Positions 48,850 to 57,394 of a stretch of 64,000 nucleotides of DNA are shown here, in pieces (position 1 is the first letter of the stretch; the number at the start of each line of letters is the position of its first letter). The DNA is taken from assembly GCF_001028705.1 (NCBI RefSeq), contig NZ_CP011770.1, positions 871,501 through 935,500 of the forward strand, written 5' to 3'. A program made the position numbers and the translations under genes. The notes beneath the pieces were generated by a model. The model was not told the origin of the DNA. It was given only the letters and a program-made list of their open reading frames with translations, and did not search any database. The stretch is from Croceicoccus naphthovorans. Lineage in GTDB: Bacteria; Pseudomonadota; Alphaproteobacteria; Sphingomonadales; Sphingomonadaceae.

Positions 48850-51131
48850 TGCGCCGCTCTGGCCCGGTTCAACAGGGCCTGAAGGTACGACTTGGTCTGC
48901 GATGCCTTCACCACCGAATTGCGCGCCTCTGCCTCTGTCGAGGTGCCGCGCATCGAAGCCTCCAGCGTGTCGAGATAGCTGGTGTATTGCTTCGCCGCGT
49001 CGGCCGATGCCTGGCGGATGCGATAGCCTTCTTTCTCTTCGTCGCTGGCGTTCGATCCCGGTTTGCGGCTGCTCGCCAGCCGATCGATTTGGCGCGCGAT
49101 GTCGCGGGCGGAATCGACGTTGCGGTCGAATTCGCGGCGTGTGGCGGCAGACACGCCGGCATCGGATGTCGCGGCTGGCGTGCTGGCGGCGATGGTGGCC
49201 GTTTCGGTTGCGGTCGGCGTGCTGCTATCGGGCGTGGCTTCCGCTGCTTGCGTCGCGCTGTCGGTGCCCTTGGCGCGATAGGTGGCGGCGGCCAGCGTGC
49301 GCAGGGTGCTGTATGCCGCGATCTCTTCGCGAACCGCGACCAGCGTTGCCTCCAGACCTTGCGCCTGTTCGACGGCATCGGCCTTGTCGCGCAGGCCCGC
49401 GAACCCGGCCTTCAGGTCGTCTGCCGCCTTGCGCCGCTGCGGGCTTTCGCCACGTGCGGAGTTGCTGCGCGAAACGTCGGCCCACGGCAGGTCGCGTGCC
49501 ACGGTCCTTGTTCGCGCTTCCCCGGCGGATCGGGCGGCGGAGGCGAATTCCCGCAGCCGGGCGACGGCGGCTTGTTCGGAATCGACCGTTTCCGCGTCGG
49601 CGGTCAGCATTTCGGTCAGATCGTCGCCCATGCCCGCATTGGCCGCTTCTTCGGCAAGGGCCGTGAACATCGCGGGGAATTCGGACGCGTCGGCGGGTGC
49701 CGAAATCATGGGTGTCGGCGCAGACGGAACGGGGCCGTCGCCGCTTTTGCCGCCAAAGATTTGCCATCCGGCGAAAGCGAGAATAGCGCCGACGATAACG
49801 ACCGCGATGGCGGGCTTGGCGATGCCCTCCTTCTTGTCATCCTTGGCCTTGTTGTCGGCTTCCTTCGCTTTCTTCGTGGGCTCCTTGGCCAGAGCCTTGT
49901 CAGCCGGAGGCGGGGTGTCCGCCTTTTTAGCGGTTGGCGTCTCGGCCGACGCTGGGGCCACATCGTCCGACTTGGCTGCGGGCTCGTCCTTCGGCGTCTC
50001 GGCCTTTTCCGCTGCCACGGCAGGCTGGACCGGGACCTTCTCCGCCTCGTTCGGCTTCGGTCGTCCGACGAATTTCGCCTCGTCTGGCTTGTCCGGCACG
50101 CCGGTGCTTAGCGCGCCGCCGCCAAATCCCTTGGCGATGGGCGCGACGGGCTTGATGGTATCGGAACCGGTGTCGAAAACCGCGATGCGGGTCGCATCTT
50201 CGTCGTCTTCGTCGGGCTCGAAAGGGGTGCTCTCGGTTCGGATATCGTCGGCCTCGAACATATCGAGCCATTGTGCGATGGACTGTGGGCGATCCTGCGG
50301 GCGGATCGTCATCGCCGCGTCGATCGCCTTCAGGAATGTGCGGCTGAACCCAGGCCAGTTGCCTTCGACCAACGGCTTCCCCGCACCGCCGTGCAAACGC
50401 TCCAGCACTTCCGGCGGCTTCTCGCCCGATACGCATTCGTACAGCACAACGCCCAGCGCGTAGATGTCGGTCCACGGCCCTTGTTCGTACGTGCGGACAT
50501 ATTGCTCGATCGGGGCGTAGGGCGGGGTGTGGAACGTGACCTTGGTGCTGGTCGCTTCGCCGGATTCGAAGCGGGCGGAGCCGAAGTCGATCAGCACAGC
50601 CCTGTCATCGTCGCCCACCATGATGTTCGGCGGTTTGATATCGCGGTGGAGCACGCCGACGCGGTGCGCGCGGTCCAGCCCTTCGGCAATCGGCAGGATG
50701 ATCTTGGACAGGGCGGCCTGATTGAACTTCGTCCCGCTTTTCAAAAGGCGCGACAGCGGCGTCCCGTCCTCGAAGTCCATGACCATGTAGGCCGTGCCGT
50801 GAATTTCGAACAGCGAACGCACCGAGACGATGTTGGGATGGCGCGTCGGCGTGGATAGGTTCCACAGCAACTTCGCCTCTTCGACGAATTTCTTCAGGCC
50901 AAGGGCGTGAACTTCCTCGGCATTGGAATCGACCGGAACGACGGTATCGTCCTCGTCCCGCTCGCTGATTGAGCTGGGGAAATATTCCTTGATTGCAACA
51001 AGTTCGTCAAAATAAATGCCGCGGCCTTTATAGACGATGCCAAAACCGCCGACGCCCAGTACTTCTTCCAGCCGCCATTCGCGCAATATCGTGCCAGATG
51101 GTAACGCCTTGGTACTGTAAGCCTTGCTCAT
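48846..51131 (-). CDS. Membrane-anchored Ser/Thr protein kinase (PknB-like)
   Basis: The 761-residue protein has an N-terminal kinase domain with the glycine loop GVGGFGIVY (26-34), Lys48 (VAIKEY), HRDIKPPNIM (162-171) and DFG (182-184), then an APIEQY activation-loop end. A long Pro/Ala/Lys-rich disordered linker (300-438) leads to one membrane segment (about 441-459). A helical Ala/Arg/Glu-rich region of 300 residues follows, probably periplasmic. It faces a divergent PP2C gene across 90 bases, and it is coupled to the channel gene. Likely substrates are the FHA ligand(s) and channel. Confidence 0.93.
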   Translation of the reverse strand: MSKAYSTKALPSGTILREWRLEEVLGVGGFGIVYKGRGIYFDELVAIKEYFPSSISERDEDDTVVPVDSNAEEVHALGLKKFVEEAKLLWNLSTPTRHPNIVSVRSLFEIHGTAYMVMDFEDGTPLSRLLKSGTKFNQAALSKIILPIAEGLDRAHRVGVLHRDIKPPNIMVGDDDRAVLIDFGSARFESGEATSTKVTFHTPPYAPIEQYVRTYEQGPWTDIYALGVVLYECVSGEKPPEVLERLHGGAGKPLVEGNWPGFSRTFLKAIDAAMTIRPQDRPQSIAQWLDMFEADDIRTESTPFEPDEDDEDATRIAVFDTGSDTIKPVAPIAKGFGGGALSTGVPDKPDEAKFVGRPKPNEAEKVPVQPAVAAEKAETPKDEPAAKSDDVAPASAETPTAKKADTPPPADKALAKEPTKKAKEADNKAKDDKKEGIAKPAIAVVIVGAILAFAGWQIFGGKSGDGPVPSAPTPMISAPADASEFPAMFTALAEEAANAGMGDDLTEMLTADAETVDSEQAAVARLREFASAARSAGEARTRTVARDLPWADVSRSNSARGESPQRRKAADDLKAGFAGLRDKADAVEQAQGLEATLVAVREEIAAYSTLRTLAAATYRAKGTDSATQAAEATPDSSTPTATETATIAASTPAATSDAGVSAATRREFDRNVDSARDIARQIDRLASSRKPGSNASDEEKEGYRIRQASADAAKQYTSYLDTLEASMRGTSTEAEARNSVVKASQTKSYLQALLNRARAAQ

Positions 51132-51221
51132 TGCCGAGGTGCCCCCACCACTGTTACATGGTTAACAAGTCGCACAGGACGATACCGTCTTTCAACCGCA
51201 AAGGCAGGATTAAGGCCGGAT
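51132..51221. promoter_or_regulatory. Divergent control region between kinase and phosphatase
   Basis: The 90 bases between the minus-strand kinase and the plus-strand phosphatase must hold both promoters. No clear -10/-35 pair or operator was recognised. Confidence 0.4.
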
Positions 51222-51941
51222 ATGAGCCCCAAATTCATCACCGCCTGCCAGAGCGAGGTGGGCCTGCGCCGAAAGATCAACGAAGACAATTACTTGGACC
51301 GTACTGCCGACGGTTTCTGGGTCGTCGCGGACGGCATGGGCGGGCACGAGGCGGGCGAGGTCGCCAGCGCCATGATCGTGGAGGCGACGCGTGATCTGCC
51401 GGTTTCGGCCGATTCAGGCCAGACCGCAGAGGCCGCGATGGCCGCGATTCACGAAGTTCAGCGCAGACTGGTCGACCTTGCCCGCGAAGGCGCGACGCCG
51501 CGCACCATTGGCACGACGGTCGTTGGCCTTGTCATCGCGGGCGGGGAATTTCGGTGTTTCTGGGTGGGCGACAGCCGCATCCTGCTGGTCCGCAACGGCG
51601 CGATTCAACAGCTGACCCGCGATCACAGTCTGGTGCAGGACCTGATCGACGCGGAACTGCTCGATCCTGCGGATGCGGAGAGCCATCCCGATGCGAATGT
51701 CATCACGCGCGCGGTGGGTGCGGACAAGGAACTGGTGATTGATTGCGTATCGGGCCGGACCCAGCCGGGGGACCTGTTCCTGCTGGCCAGCGACGGTGTG
51801 ACCAAGGTTCTTCATCCGGAGGAAATCTGCGAGCACCTGACTTCACGCAATCCGCGACAGGCGACGGCAACGATGGCGAAGGTGATCCTTGATCGCGGGG
51901 CCCCGGACAATTTCACTTCGATCATTGTTCGGGTGCTTTAG
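51222..51941 (+). CDS. PP2C-family protein phosphatase
   Basis: The 239-residue phosphatase removes phosphate from Ser/Thr. It has the PPM metal-binding set: RKINEDNY near the start, VVADGMGGHEAGEVAS, WVGDSRILLVRNG, LLASDGVTKVL and the final APDNFTSIIV. It has no membrane segment. Paired divergently with a Ser/Thr kinase, it would reset the phosphorylation read by the FHA protein. The same kinase/phosphatase/FHA logic is known in type VI secretion control, but no secretion genes are visible here. Confidence 0.95.
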   Translation: MSPKFITACQSEVGLRRKINEDNYLDRTADGFWVVADGMGGHEAGEVASAMIVEATRDLPVSADSGQTAEAAMAAIHEVQRRLVDLAREGATPRTIGTTVVGLVIAGGEFRCFWVGDSRILLVRNGAIQQLTRDHSLVQDLIDAELLDPADAESHPDANVITRAVGADKELVIDCVSGRTQPGDLFLLASDGVTKVLHPEEICEHLTSRNPRQATATMAKVILDRGAPDNFTSIIVRVL

Positions 51942-52122
51942 GTCCGGTCGGCGACTGTTCTCTTTCCTATCAGGTACCTGTGACGATTAGGCATTTCTTG
52001 AACGTTGAAATCGTCTCTAATCTCCCAATCAACACCATATAAAAAAACAATTTTCCAGCCTTCGAGATGAAGGTCGGCGGCGTGCTTGCGTGCTACCGAG
52101 GTGGCAATCGGGAGAATGGCCG

Positions 52123-53331
52123 GTGACTGACTGGGGGGCGCTCTATGCCCGGCGGATGAAGGGCGTGATGCCTTCCGACATACGCGAGAAGATGAAGCTG
52201 CTCGACCGGGCGGAAATCATCCATCTGGGCGGCGGCCTGCCCGACCCTGCGATCTTTCCCTACGAGCCTTTGTCGGACGCATCGGCGCGATTGTGGGCCG
52301 ATCGCGCGCGGGCGCAAACCGCGCTGCAATACGCGCCCAGCGAGGGATACCTGCCGCTGCGGGAATGGATTGCGGGCTACATGACCCGGCAGGGCACGGC
52401 TTGCGAAGCCGACAACGTGATTATCACCAATGGATCGCAGCAGGGCCTCGATTTTCTGGCAAAACTGCTGCTGTCGCCGGGCGACAAGGCACTGGTCGAA
52501 ATTCCCAGTTTCATCGGCGCGTTGCGTGCGTTCGATGCCTACGAACCGCAATATCTGGGCCTTCCCGAAGACAGCGCCGACTGGAACCCTACGGATTTGG
52601 CGGGGGCCAAGTTCTGCTATGTCGGGCCGGATTTCCGCAATCCAACCGGCACCTGCATGTCGCGCAAGGATCGGCTCGCCCTGCTCGATCTTGCCGACGA
52701 TACCGGCATGGCGATCATTGAAGACGGATGCTACGAACAGCTTCGCTACGAAGGCGAGGACATCGCCTCGGTCGCGGCGCTGGCCGCCGAGCGATACGGC
52801 AGCATCGAGCGATCACCGGTGCTGCATACCGGCACCTTTTCGAAGACGATCGCGCCTTCGCTTCGGGTAGGGTGGATTGCCGGTCCGCGCGACGTCATCC
52901 GGCGGTTGGTCCTGATCAAGCAAGCGAGCGATCTAGCGACGAGCGCGCTGAACCAGATGCTTCTTCTCGATGTCGTAAGAGATCACCTCGATACTTCGAC
53001 CAGGATTGCCCGAAGCGTCTATCGCGACCGTTGCCGATCAATGCTCGATGCGATGGAGGAGTTCATGCCGCACGGCGTTTCGTGGACGAGGCCGCAGGGC
53101 GGCCTCTATGTCTGGGCGGAATTGCCGGACGGTATCGATGGCGCGGCGTTGGCGGCACGAGCGCTGCTGGAACGATCGGTTTCGATCATTTCGGGGTCGG
53201 CGTTCTATCCGGCCAATGCGACCAACATCGTGCCAAAGCCGAATACGTTTCGTCTAAGCTTCTCCATGATCCCCGCCGCCGCCGCGCGCGAAGGGATCGA
53301 ACGCCTTGGCGGCCTGATCCGCGAAGGATAA
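52123..53331 (+). CDS. PLP-dependent aminotransferase (class I/II, 2-aminoadipate type)
   Basis: The GTG at 52123 with GGAGA 7 bases upstream gives a 402-residue product. It has HLGGGLPDPAIFP near the start, LQYAPSEGYLPLREWIAGYM, ITNGSQQGLDFLAKLLLSPGD, NPTGTCMS, EDGCYEQLRY, and the PLP-Lys in TGTFSKTIAPSLRVGW. This is the fold type I family of LysN/kynurenine aminotransferase-like enzymes. The substrate amino acid cannot be told. The ORF ends close to the next gene (about 50 bases). Confidence 0.88.
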   Translation: MTDWGALYARRMKGVMPSDIREKMKLLDRAEIIHLGGGLPDPAIFPYEPLSDASARLWADRARAQTALQYAPSEGYLPLREWIAGYMTRQGTACEADNVIITNGSQQGLDFLAKLLLSPGDKALVEIPSFIGALRAFDAYEPQYLGLPEDSADWNPTDLAGAKFCYVGPDFRNPTGTCMSRKDRLALLDLADDTGMAIIEDGCYEQLRYEGEDIASVAALAAERYGSIERSPVLHTGTFSKTIAPSLRVGWIAGPRDVIRRLVLIKQASDLATSALNQMLLLDVVRDHLDTSTRIARSVYRDRCRSMLDAMEEFMPHGVSWTRPQGGLYVWAELPDGIDGAALAARALLERSVSIISGSAFYPANATNIVPKPNTFRLSFSMIPAAAAREGIERLGGLIREG

Positions 53332-53383
53332 TGACCCACAAAACCCCCCCGACCCCGGCACGGAACCAAGGCGACGACCGTCG

Positions 53384-54370
53384 ATGAAGGCAATCGCGGT
53401 AACAGGGGCAGGCGGCCTGGACGATGTGGGTGTGGTGCAAGTCGCCGAACCGCGGGCGACAGCGGACGAGATCGCGATCAAAGTTCACGCAGCCGGTCTG
53501 AATCCGGCGGACTGGAAGCTGGCCGAGGGGTGGTTGGCCCCGCATTTGCGCCTCCGCTATCCTCAGGTTCTCGGCTTTGATGCCGCGGGCGTAATCGTTG
53601 ATGTCGGTGCGCAAGTCGCCGGCTTCTCGGTCGGAGATCGGGTTGTCGCCAAGACTTCGGTCGCACGAGGGGGCGCAGGTTCGCTGGCGGAGATTGTTAC
53701 GGTACCAGCAAAGACGACGTGCAAACTTCCTGATACCATCGCCTTCAGCCAATCCGCCGCAGTGCCCACAGCCGGTGTCACCGCCTTTGAGGCATTGCTG
53801 GTTGCTGGTGGATTGCGGGGCGGGCAAACGGTCCTCGTCAACGGCGGGGCAGGCGGTACCGGCAGCTTTGCACTCGCCCTTGCGCGCAAGATTGGGGCCA
53901 AGGCCGCCGCGACGGCGCGCCGTGTCAACCACGACAGATTGGGCGAGCTTGGCGCGATTGCCTTCGATTACACCGATCAGCATTGGCTGGATGATTTTTA
54001 TACCCGGTTTCCCGGCGGCGTGGACGTGGTGCTGGACACGGTGGGGCAGGGCAGCTTGCCGCAAGCGTTGGACCTGATCAGACCGCGGGGAAGGCTTGTC
54101 GCGATCGGAACGCTTGCCAAGGGCGAGCCGGTTTCGGACGCCGAAATGGCCGCCGCGCGTGGCATCTCCGTCATAACGGCGATGGCTAGCCGAGGTCGCG
54201 AAGGCGACCAATTGCGCAGCCTGATCGCGGATTTGGAAAGGGAAGCGATCCCGTTTCCGCAGGTTGAGGTCGTGTCGCCATGCGATTGCGCGTCCGCGCT
54301 TCGGCGCATCAAGGGCGGGCATGTCTCTGGCAAGATCGTCGTCGATATCGCCGAAGGGCCTTGGCGATGA
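53384..54370 (+). CDS. Zinc-free medium-chain dehydrogenase/quinone oxidoreductase
   Basis: The 328-residue protein has the MDR fold: VHAAGLNPADWKLAEGW, PQVLGFDAAGVIVDVG, SVGDRVVAKT, and the nucleotide site VLVNGGAGGTGSFALALARKIGA. The structural and catalytic zinc cysteines are absent, placing it with NADPH:quinone oxidoreductase-like enzymes. Possibly acts on an enone. It sits between an aminotransferase and a SnoaL-like gene, all on the plus strand. Confidence 0.88.
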   Translation: MKAIAVTGAGGLDDVGVVQVAEPRATADEIAIKVHAAGLNPADWKLAEGWLAPHLRLRYPQVLGFDAAGVIVDVGAQVAGFSVGDRVVAKTSVARGGAGSLAEIVTVPAKTTCKLPDTIAFSQSAAVPTAGVTAFEALLVAGGLRGGQTVLVNGGAGGTGSFALALARKIGAKAAATARRVNHDRLGELGAIAFDYTDQHWLDDFYTRFPGGVDVVLDTVGQGSLPQALDLIRPRGRLVAIGTLAKGEPVSDAEMAAARGISVITAMASRGREGDQLRSLIADLEREAIPFPQVEVVSPCDCASALRRIKGGHVSGKIVVDIAEGPWR

Positions 54371-54424
54371 AGGCGCGGTTTGCGACCGGACTGGATCCGA
54401 TAAGCTGACCAAGGGGACGCCATC

Positions 54425-54895
54425 ATGACGAAGCTGCAAGACCGCAATGACGCACAGGCGATAGAAACTGTTTACGCCCACTATTGCACCGTTATCGACA
54501 GCAAGGATTTCACCGGCTTGCGAGAGGTATTTCTGCCCGATGCCGTGCAGGATTATCGCAGTTCAAACGGCATTCTTGAGTTCGGGGTGGAGCCGTTGAT
54601 TACCCGGCTCACCCGGAACATGGGTCATGGATCGCTTTGCGGCGAAACCGCGCATTCGGTCAGCAATATCAGGATCAAGGTCGACGGCGATACGGCCCGC
54701 GCCAAGGCCCGGTTTCATGCGACCCATCACGGGCTGGAACACTTTGTTGGCAAGCGCTACGCATGTTGGGGCGAATACAGCGACGATTGGGTGCGTACCG
54801 ATGATGGGTGGCGCATTACCCGCCGCCATTATCGCAATACCAGGACCGAAGGCCCGGTCGAGATTATCCGCGGCAGGCCAGCGCCAGCATCGTAA
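54425..54895 (+). CDS. SnoaL-like/NTF2-fold protein
   Basis: The 156-residue protein has the cone-shaped NTF2 fold pattern: AIETVYAHYCTVIDSKDFTGLREVF, FLPDAVQDY, ETAHSVSNIRIKVDGDTARAKARF, and WRITRRHYRNTRTEGP. Family members are isomerases, dehydratases or hydroxylases in ketide and steroid pathways, including ketosteroid isomerase relatives. Its location beside steroid-type genes makes a catabolic role plausible. It ends 2 bases before the convergent P450 gene. Confidence 0.82.
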   Translation: MTKLQDRNDAQAIETVYAHYCTVIDSKDFTGLREVFLPDAVQDYRSSNGILEFGVEPLITRLTRNMGHGSLCGETAHSVSNIRIKVDGDTARAKARFHATHHGLEHFVGKRYACWGEYSDDWVRTDDGWRITRRHYRNTRTEGPVEIIRGRPAPAS

Positions 54896-54897
54896 CG

Positions 54898-56160
54898 CTA
54901 GGGCTTGTGCAGGCGGACCGGCATCGCCTTGATCCCGCCGACGAAATTGGACCGCAGACGGCTCACCTCTCCCGCCAATTCGATGTCCGGGAATCGCGAA
55001 AGGATTTCGTTCAAGACAGCGCGCAGTTCAATGCGGGCAAGATCGTTACCAAGACAGCTGTGCCGACCGAAGCCGAATGTCAGGTGCCGGTTCGGTTTCC
55101 TCTCCAGGTTCAGCGTAAACGGATCGTCGAAAACCGCCTCGTCACGGTTGGCGGAGGGGTAGAGCATGACGACCTTCTCGCCCTTGCGAACCGTCTGGCC
55201 CGCAATCTCGATATCGCGCGTTGCGGTGCGGGCCATGTAGATGATGGGTGTCACCCAGCGCAGAAGTTCTTCGACCGCCACGGGCATGATCGACCGGTTC
55301 GCGGTAAGCTGGGCCCGCTGTTCGGGGTGTTCGATCAACGCCAGCATCGCCCCGCTGGTCGCGTTGCGGGTCGTCTCGTTCCCGGCGATGGCCAGCAAGA
55401 AGCAAAAACCCAGAATTTCCATATCCGTCAAAGGCGTGCCGTCGATCCGCGCTTCGACCAGAAGGCTGACCAGGTCATCGCCCGGTGCGGCCCGCCTTTG
55501 CGCGATGAAGCGCGAAAAATAGCCGAACATCGCCTGCTGCGCCGCCATTACGGCCTCTCTTGGCACATCGACGTTGCCATATTCGGGGTCTTCCGAACCG
55601 ACGACGGCGTTGCTCCATTCGTACATCTGGTCGCGATCGTCGGTCGGCACGCCCAACAATTCAAGGATGACATCCAGTGGCAAGCGCATGGCGATGGCAT
55701 CGACGAAATCGATCACCGGCTCTCCGCCCTGTTCGGCAAGCGCGATGCGACGGGCGGCAACTTCGTCGGCGATCAGTCGGCACCGCTCAACGATATGTTC
55801 TTCCAGCGCGCGCATCACACTGGGCTTGAACCGATCGCGCAGGATAGTGCGGTTCTTGTGGTGCTCGGGCGGGTCCATCGACAGCATCAGCGGCACGCTG
55901 CGCTTCATCGCCGCACCTGCCTGATCCTTGCGCAGGATCGTGACCCCCGGCGCGCTGATGAAATTGTCGCTGTCCTTGCCGATGGCGGTGATGTCCCCAT
56001 AGCGGGTGATCGCCCAGAACGGCTCTCGCAATCCGTCGTCGTACCACGCGACGGGCATGTCGCGCCGCATGCGGGTCCAGACCTCATGGGGATAGCCGTG
56101 GCTGGCAAACCGGTCGGGGTCGAAACAATCCGGGTCGGCTATTGGGCGATTTGCGAACAT
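54898..56160 (-). CDS. Cytochrome P450
   Basis: From ATG 56160 (AAGAGAAG upstream) the product is 420 residues, the usual bacterial length. It has the I-helix AIAGNETTRNA (acid-alcohol type E-T-T), the K-helix EELLRW (ExxR), and the heme site FGFGRHSCLGNDLARIE with the thiolate Cys. No membrane anchor, so ferredoxin and reductase partners are expected elsewhere. It is the last gene of a hydrolase-SDR-RidA-P450 group next to steroid ring-degradation genes. Hydroxylation of a steroid or sterol is an attractive but unproved role. Confidence 0.92.
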   Translation of the reverse strand: MFANRPIADPDCFDPDRFASHGYPHEVWTRMRRDMPVAWYDDGLREPFWAITRYGDITAIGKDSDNFISAPGVTILRKDQAGAAMKRSVPLMLSMDPPEHHKNRTILRDRFKPSVMRALEEHIVERCRLIADEVAARRIALAEQGGEPVIDFVDAIAMRLPLDVILELLGVPTDDRDQMYEWSNAVVGSEDPEYGNVDVPREAVMAAQQAMFGYFSRFIAQRRAAPGDDLVSLLVEARIDGTPLTDMEILGFCFLLAIAGNETTRNATSGAMLALIEHPEQRAQLTANRSIMPVAVEELLRWVTPIIYMARTATRDIEIAGQTVRKGEKVVMLYPSANRDEAVFDDPFTLNLERKPNRHLTFGFGRHSCLGNDLARIELRAVLNEILSRFPDIELAGEVSRLRSNFVGGIKAMPVRLHKP

Positions 56161-56198
56161 TGTGCTTCTCTTTTCTGTCATCGATTGGCGGTACATTC

Positions 56199-56555
56199 TC
56201 AGCCTGCCGCCGCGATTACCGCGATTTCCAGCCGATAGGCGTCGGATGCGAGGGTCGTCTGGATCGTCGTGCGGGCCGGGGCGCTTCCGGCAGGAAGCCA
56301 GGCATCCCATGCTTCGTTCAGGGGTGCCATGTCGGCAAGGTCGGCCATGAAGACCTGAACGCTCAACATGCGGGACCGGTCGCTACCGCATTCGGCCAGG
56401 AGGTTGTCAATTCTGTCGAGGATTTCGGCGACTTGCGCTTCGATGGGGCCGCCGCGATTGTCGATCGCGACTTGCCCGGAAAGATAACAGGTTCCGGCAT
56501 GGACGGTCGCCATGCTCATGCGTGGATTGCCGGAGATTCTCTGGATTTCGGCCAT
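56199..56555 (-). CDS. RidA family protein
   Basis: The 118-residue protein begins at ATG 56555 and shows the RidA/YjgF pattern: RMSMATVHAGTCYLSGQVA, QVAEILDRIDNLLAECGSDRSRMLSVQVFMADLADMAPLN, and a C-terminal PARTTIQTTLAS, in place of the usual PARxxV. The Arg that binds the carboxylate in deaminases is present in the PART segment. Members hydrolyse reactive enamines or act as helper enzymes in catabolic clusters. The role in this cluster is unknown. Confidence 0.85.
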   Translation of the reverse strand: MAEIQRISGNPRMSMATVHAGTCYLSGQVAIDNRGGPIEAQVAEILDRIDNLLAECGSDRSRMLSVQVFMADLADMAPLNEAWDAWLPAGSAPARTTIQTTLASDAYRLEIAVIAAAG

Positions 56556-56596
56556 CTGGTTCACCCTTGTTTTTGAGGTCTTGTAGTCTGCGAGCA

Positions 56597-57394
56597 TCAG
56601 GCCAGCGAAGCGCCGCCATCCACGCTCCACGTCGCGCCGGTCACGAACGATGCGGCTGGACTGGAGAGGAACAGGACGATGCGTGCAACTTCGTCCGGCT
56701 CTCCGAACCGGCCCAGCGGAACCTGCGAAAGTTGGCGGCCAGCACCGATTTTCTGCTCTTCGGTCAACGCTTCAATTCGCGCGCTGATCGACTTGGTCAG
56801 GATCGGCCCGGGCGCGACCGCGTTGACGCGGATGCCCGATGGGGCGAGCTCTTTCGCCGTCACTTGCGTCAATGCGATCAGTCCGGCCTTGGAAGAGGCA
56901 TAGGCCGCCTTGCCCGCCGTAGGGCGCAGGCCCTGGATCGACGCGATATTGACGATAGCGCCCGATCCCGCCGAGACCATGATGCGCGCGGCTGCCTGCG
57001 CCATGCGCATCGCGCCTTTCAGGTTGATGTCGAGCAACAGGTCCCAGTGCGCTTCGCTGATCTCGGCCAACGACGCCGACGGAAACAGGCCCGCCGCGTT
57101 GATCAGGATGTCGACGGTGCCGTGCGATGCGACAGCATGATCGACAACGCGATCCGCAGCCTCCCAATCGCCGATATCGAGGGTGAAGGACGTCGCTGCG
57201 GGGCCATCCATGCTTTTTAGGGTGCCGGCCAACCCGTCGCGGTCCTTGTCGGCCAGAACCAATTTCGCGCCCGCGGCGGCAAAGCGTTGGGCGATGGCGC
57301 GCCCGATCCCGGCAGCCGCGCCGGTGACGACGGCGACCTTGCCTTCAAGCGAAAGCAGCGCATTCGGATCGAGCATGGCCGCTTTCGAGCTCAA
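56597..57394 (-). CDS. SDR-family oxidoreductase
   Basis: The 265-residue protein has TGAAAGIGRAIAQRFAAAG (NAD(P) site), NAAGLFPSA, IVNIASIQGL (Ser), and YASSKAGLIALTQVTAKEL (Tyr/Lys), with a long C-terminal substrate loop. Start TTG 57394 overlaps the hydrolase stop and has AGAGGA upstream; ATG 57376 is possible. Likely a hydroxy-steroid or hydroxyacyl-CoA dehydrogenase judging from neighbours, but this is inference. Confidence 0.88.
   Translation of the reverse strand: MSSKAAMLDPNALLSLEGKVAVVTGAAAGIGRAIAQRFAAAGAKLVLADKDRDGLAGTLKSMDGPAATSFTLDIGDWEAADRVVDHAVASHGTVDILINAAGLFPSASLAEISEAHWDLLLDINLKGAMRMAQAAARIMVSAGSGAIVNIASIQGLRPTAGKAAYASSKAGLIALTQVTAKELAPSGIRVNAVAPGPILTKSISARIEALTEEQKIGAGRQLSQVPLGRFGEPDEVARIVLFLSSPAASFVTGATWSVDGGASLA

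Noticed and set aside
45639..51941. Thoeris defence system
   Set aside because: A TIR and a SLOG protein are present, but there is no SIR2-SLOG ThsA, and the kinase, phosphatase, FHA and channel are not part of Thoeris.
48846..51941. Type VI secretion regulatory cassette (PpkA/PppA/Fha)
   Set aside because: Kinase, PP2C and FHA logic is similar, but no secretion structural gene (TssB, TssC, Hcp, VgrG, ClpV) is in the window.
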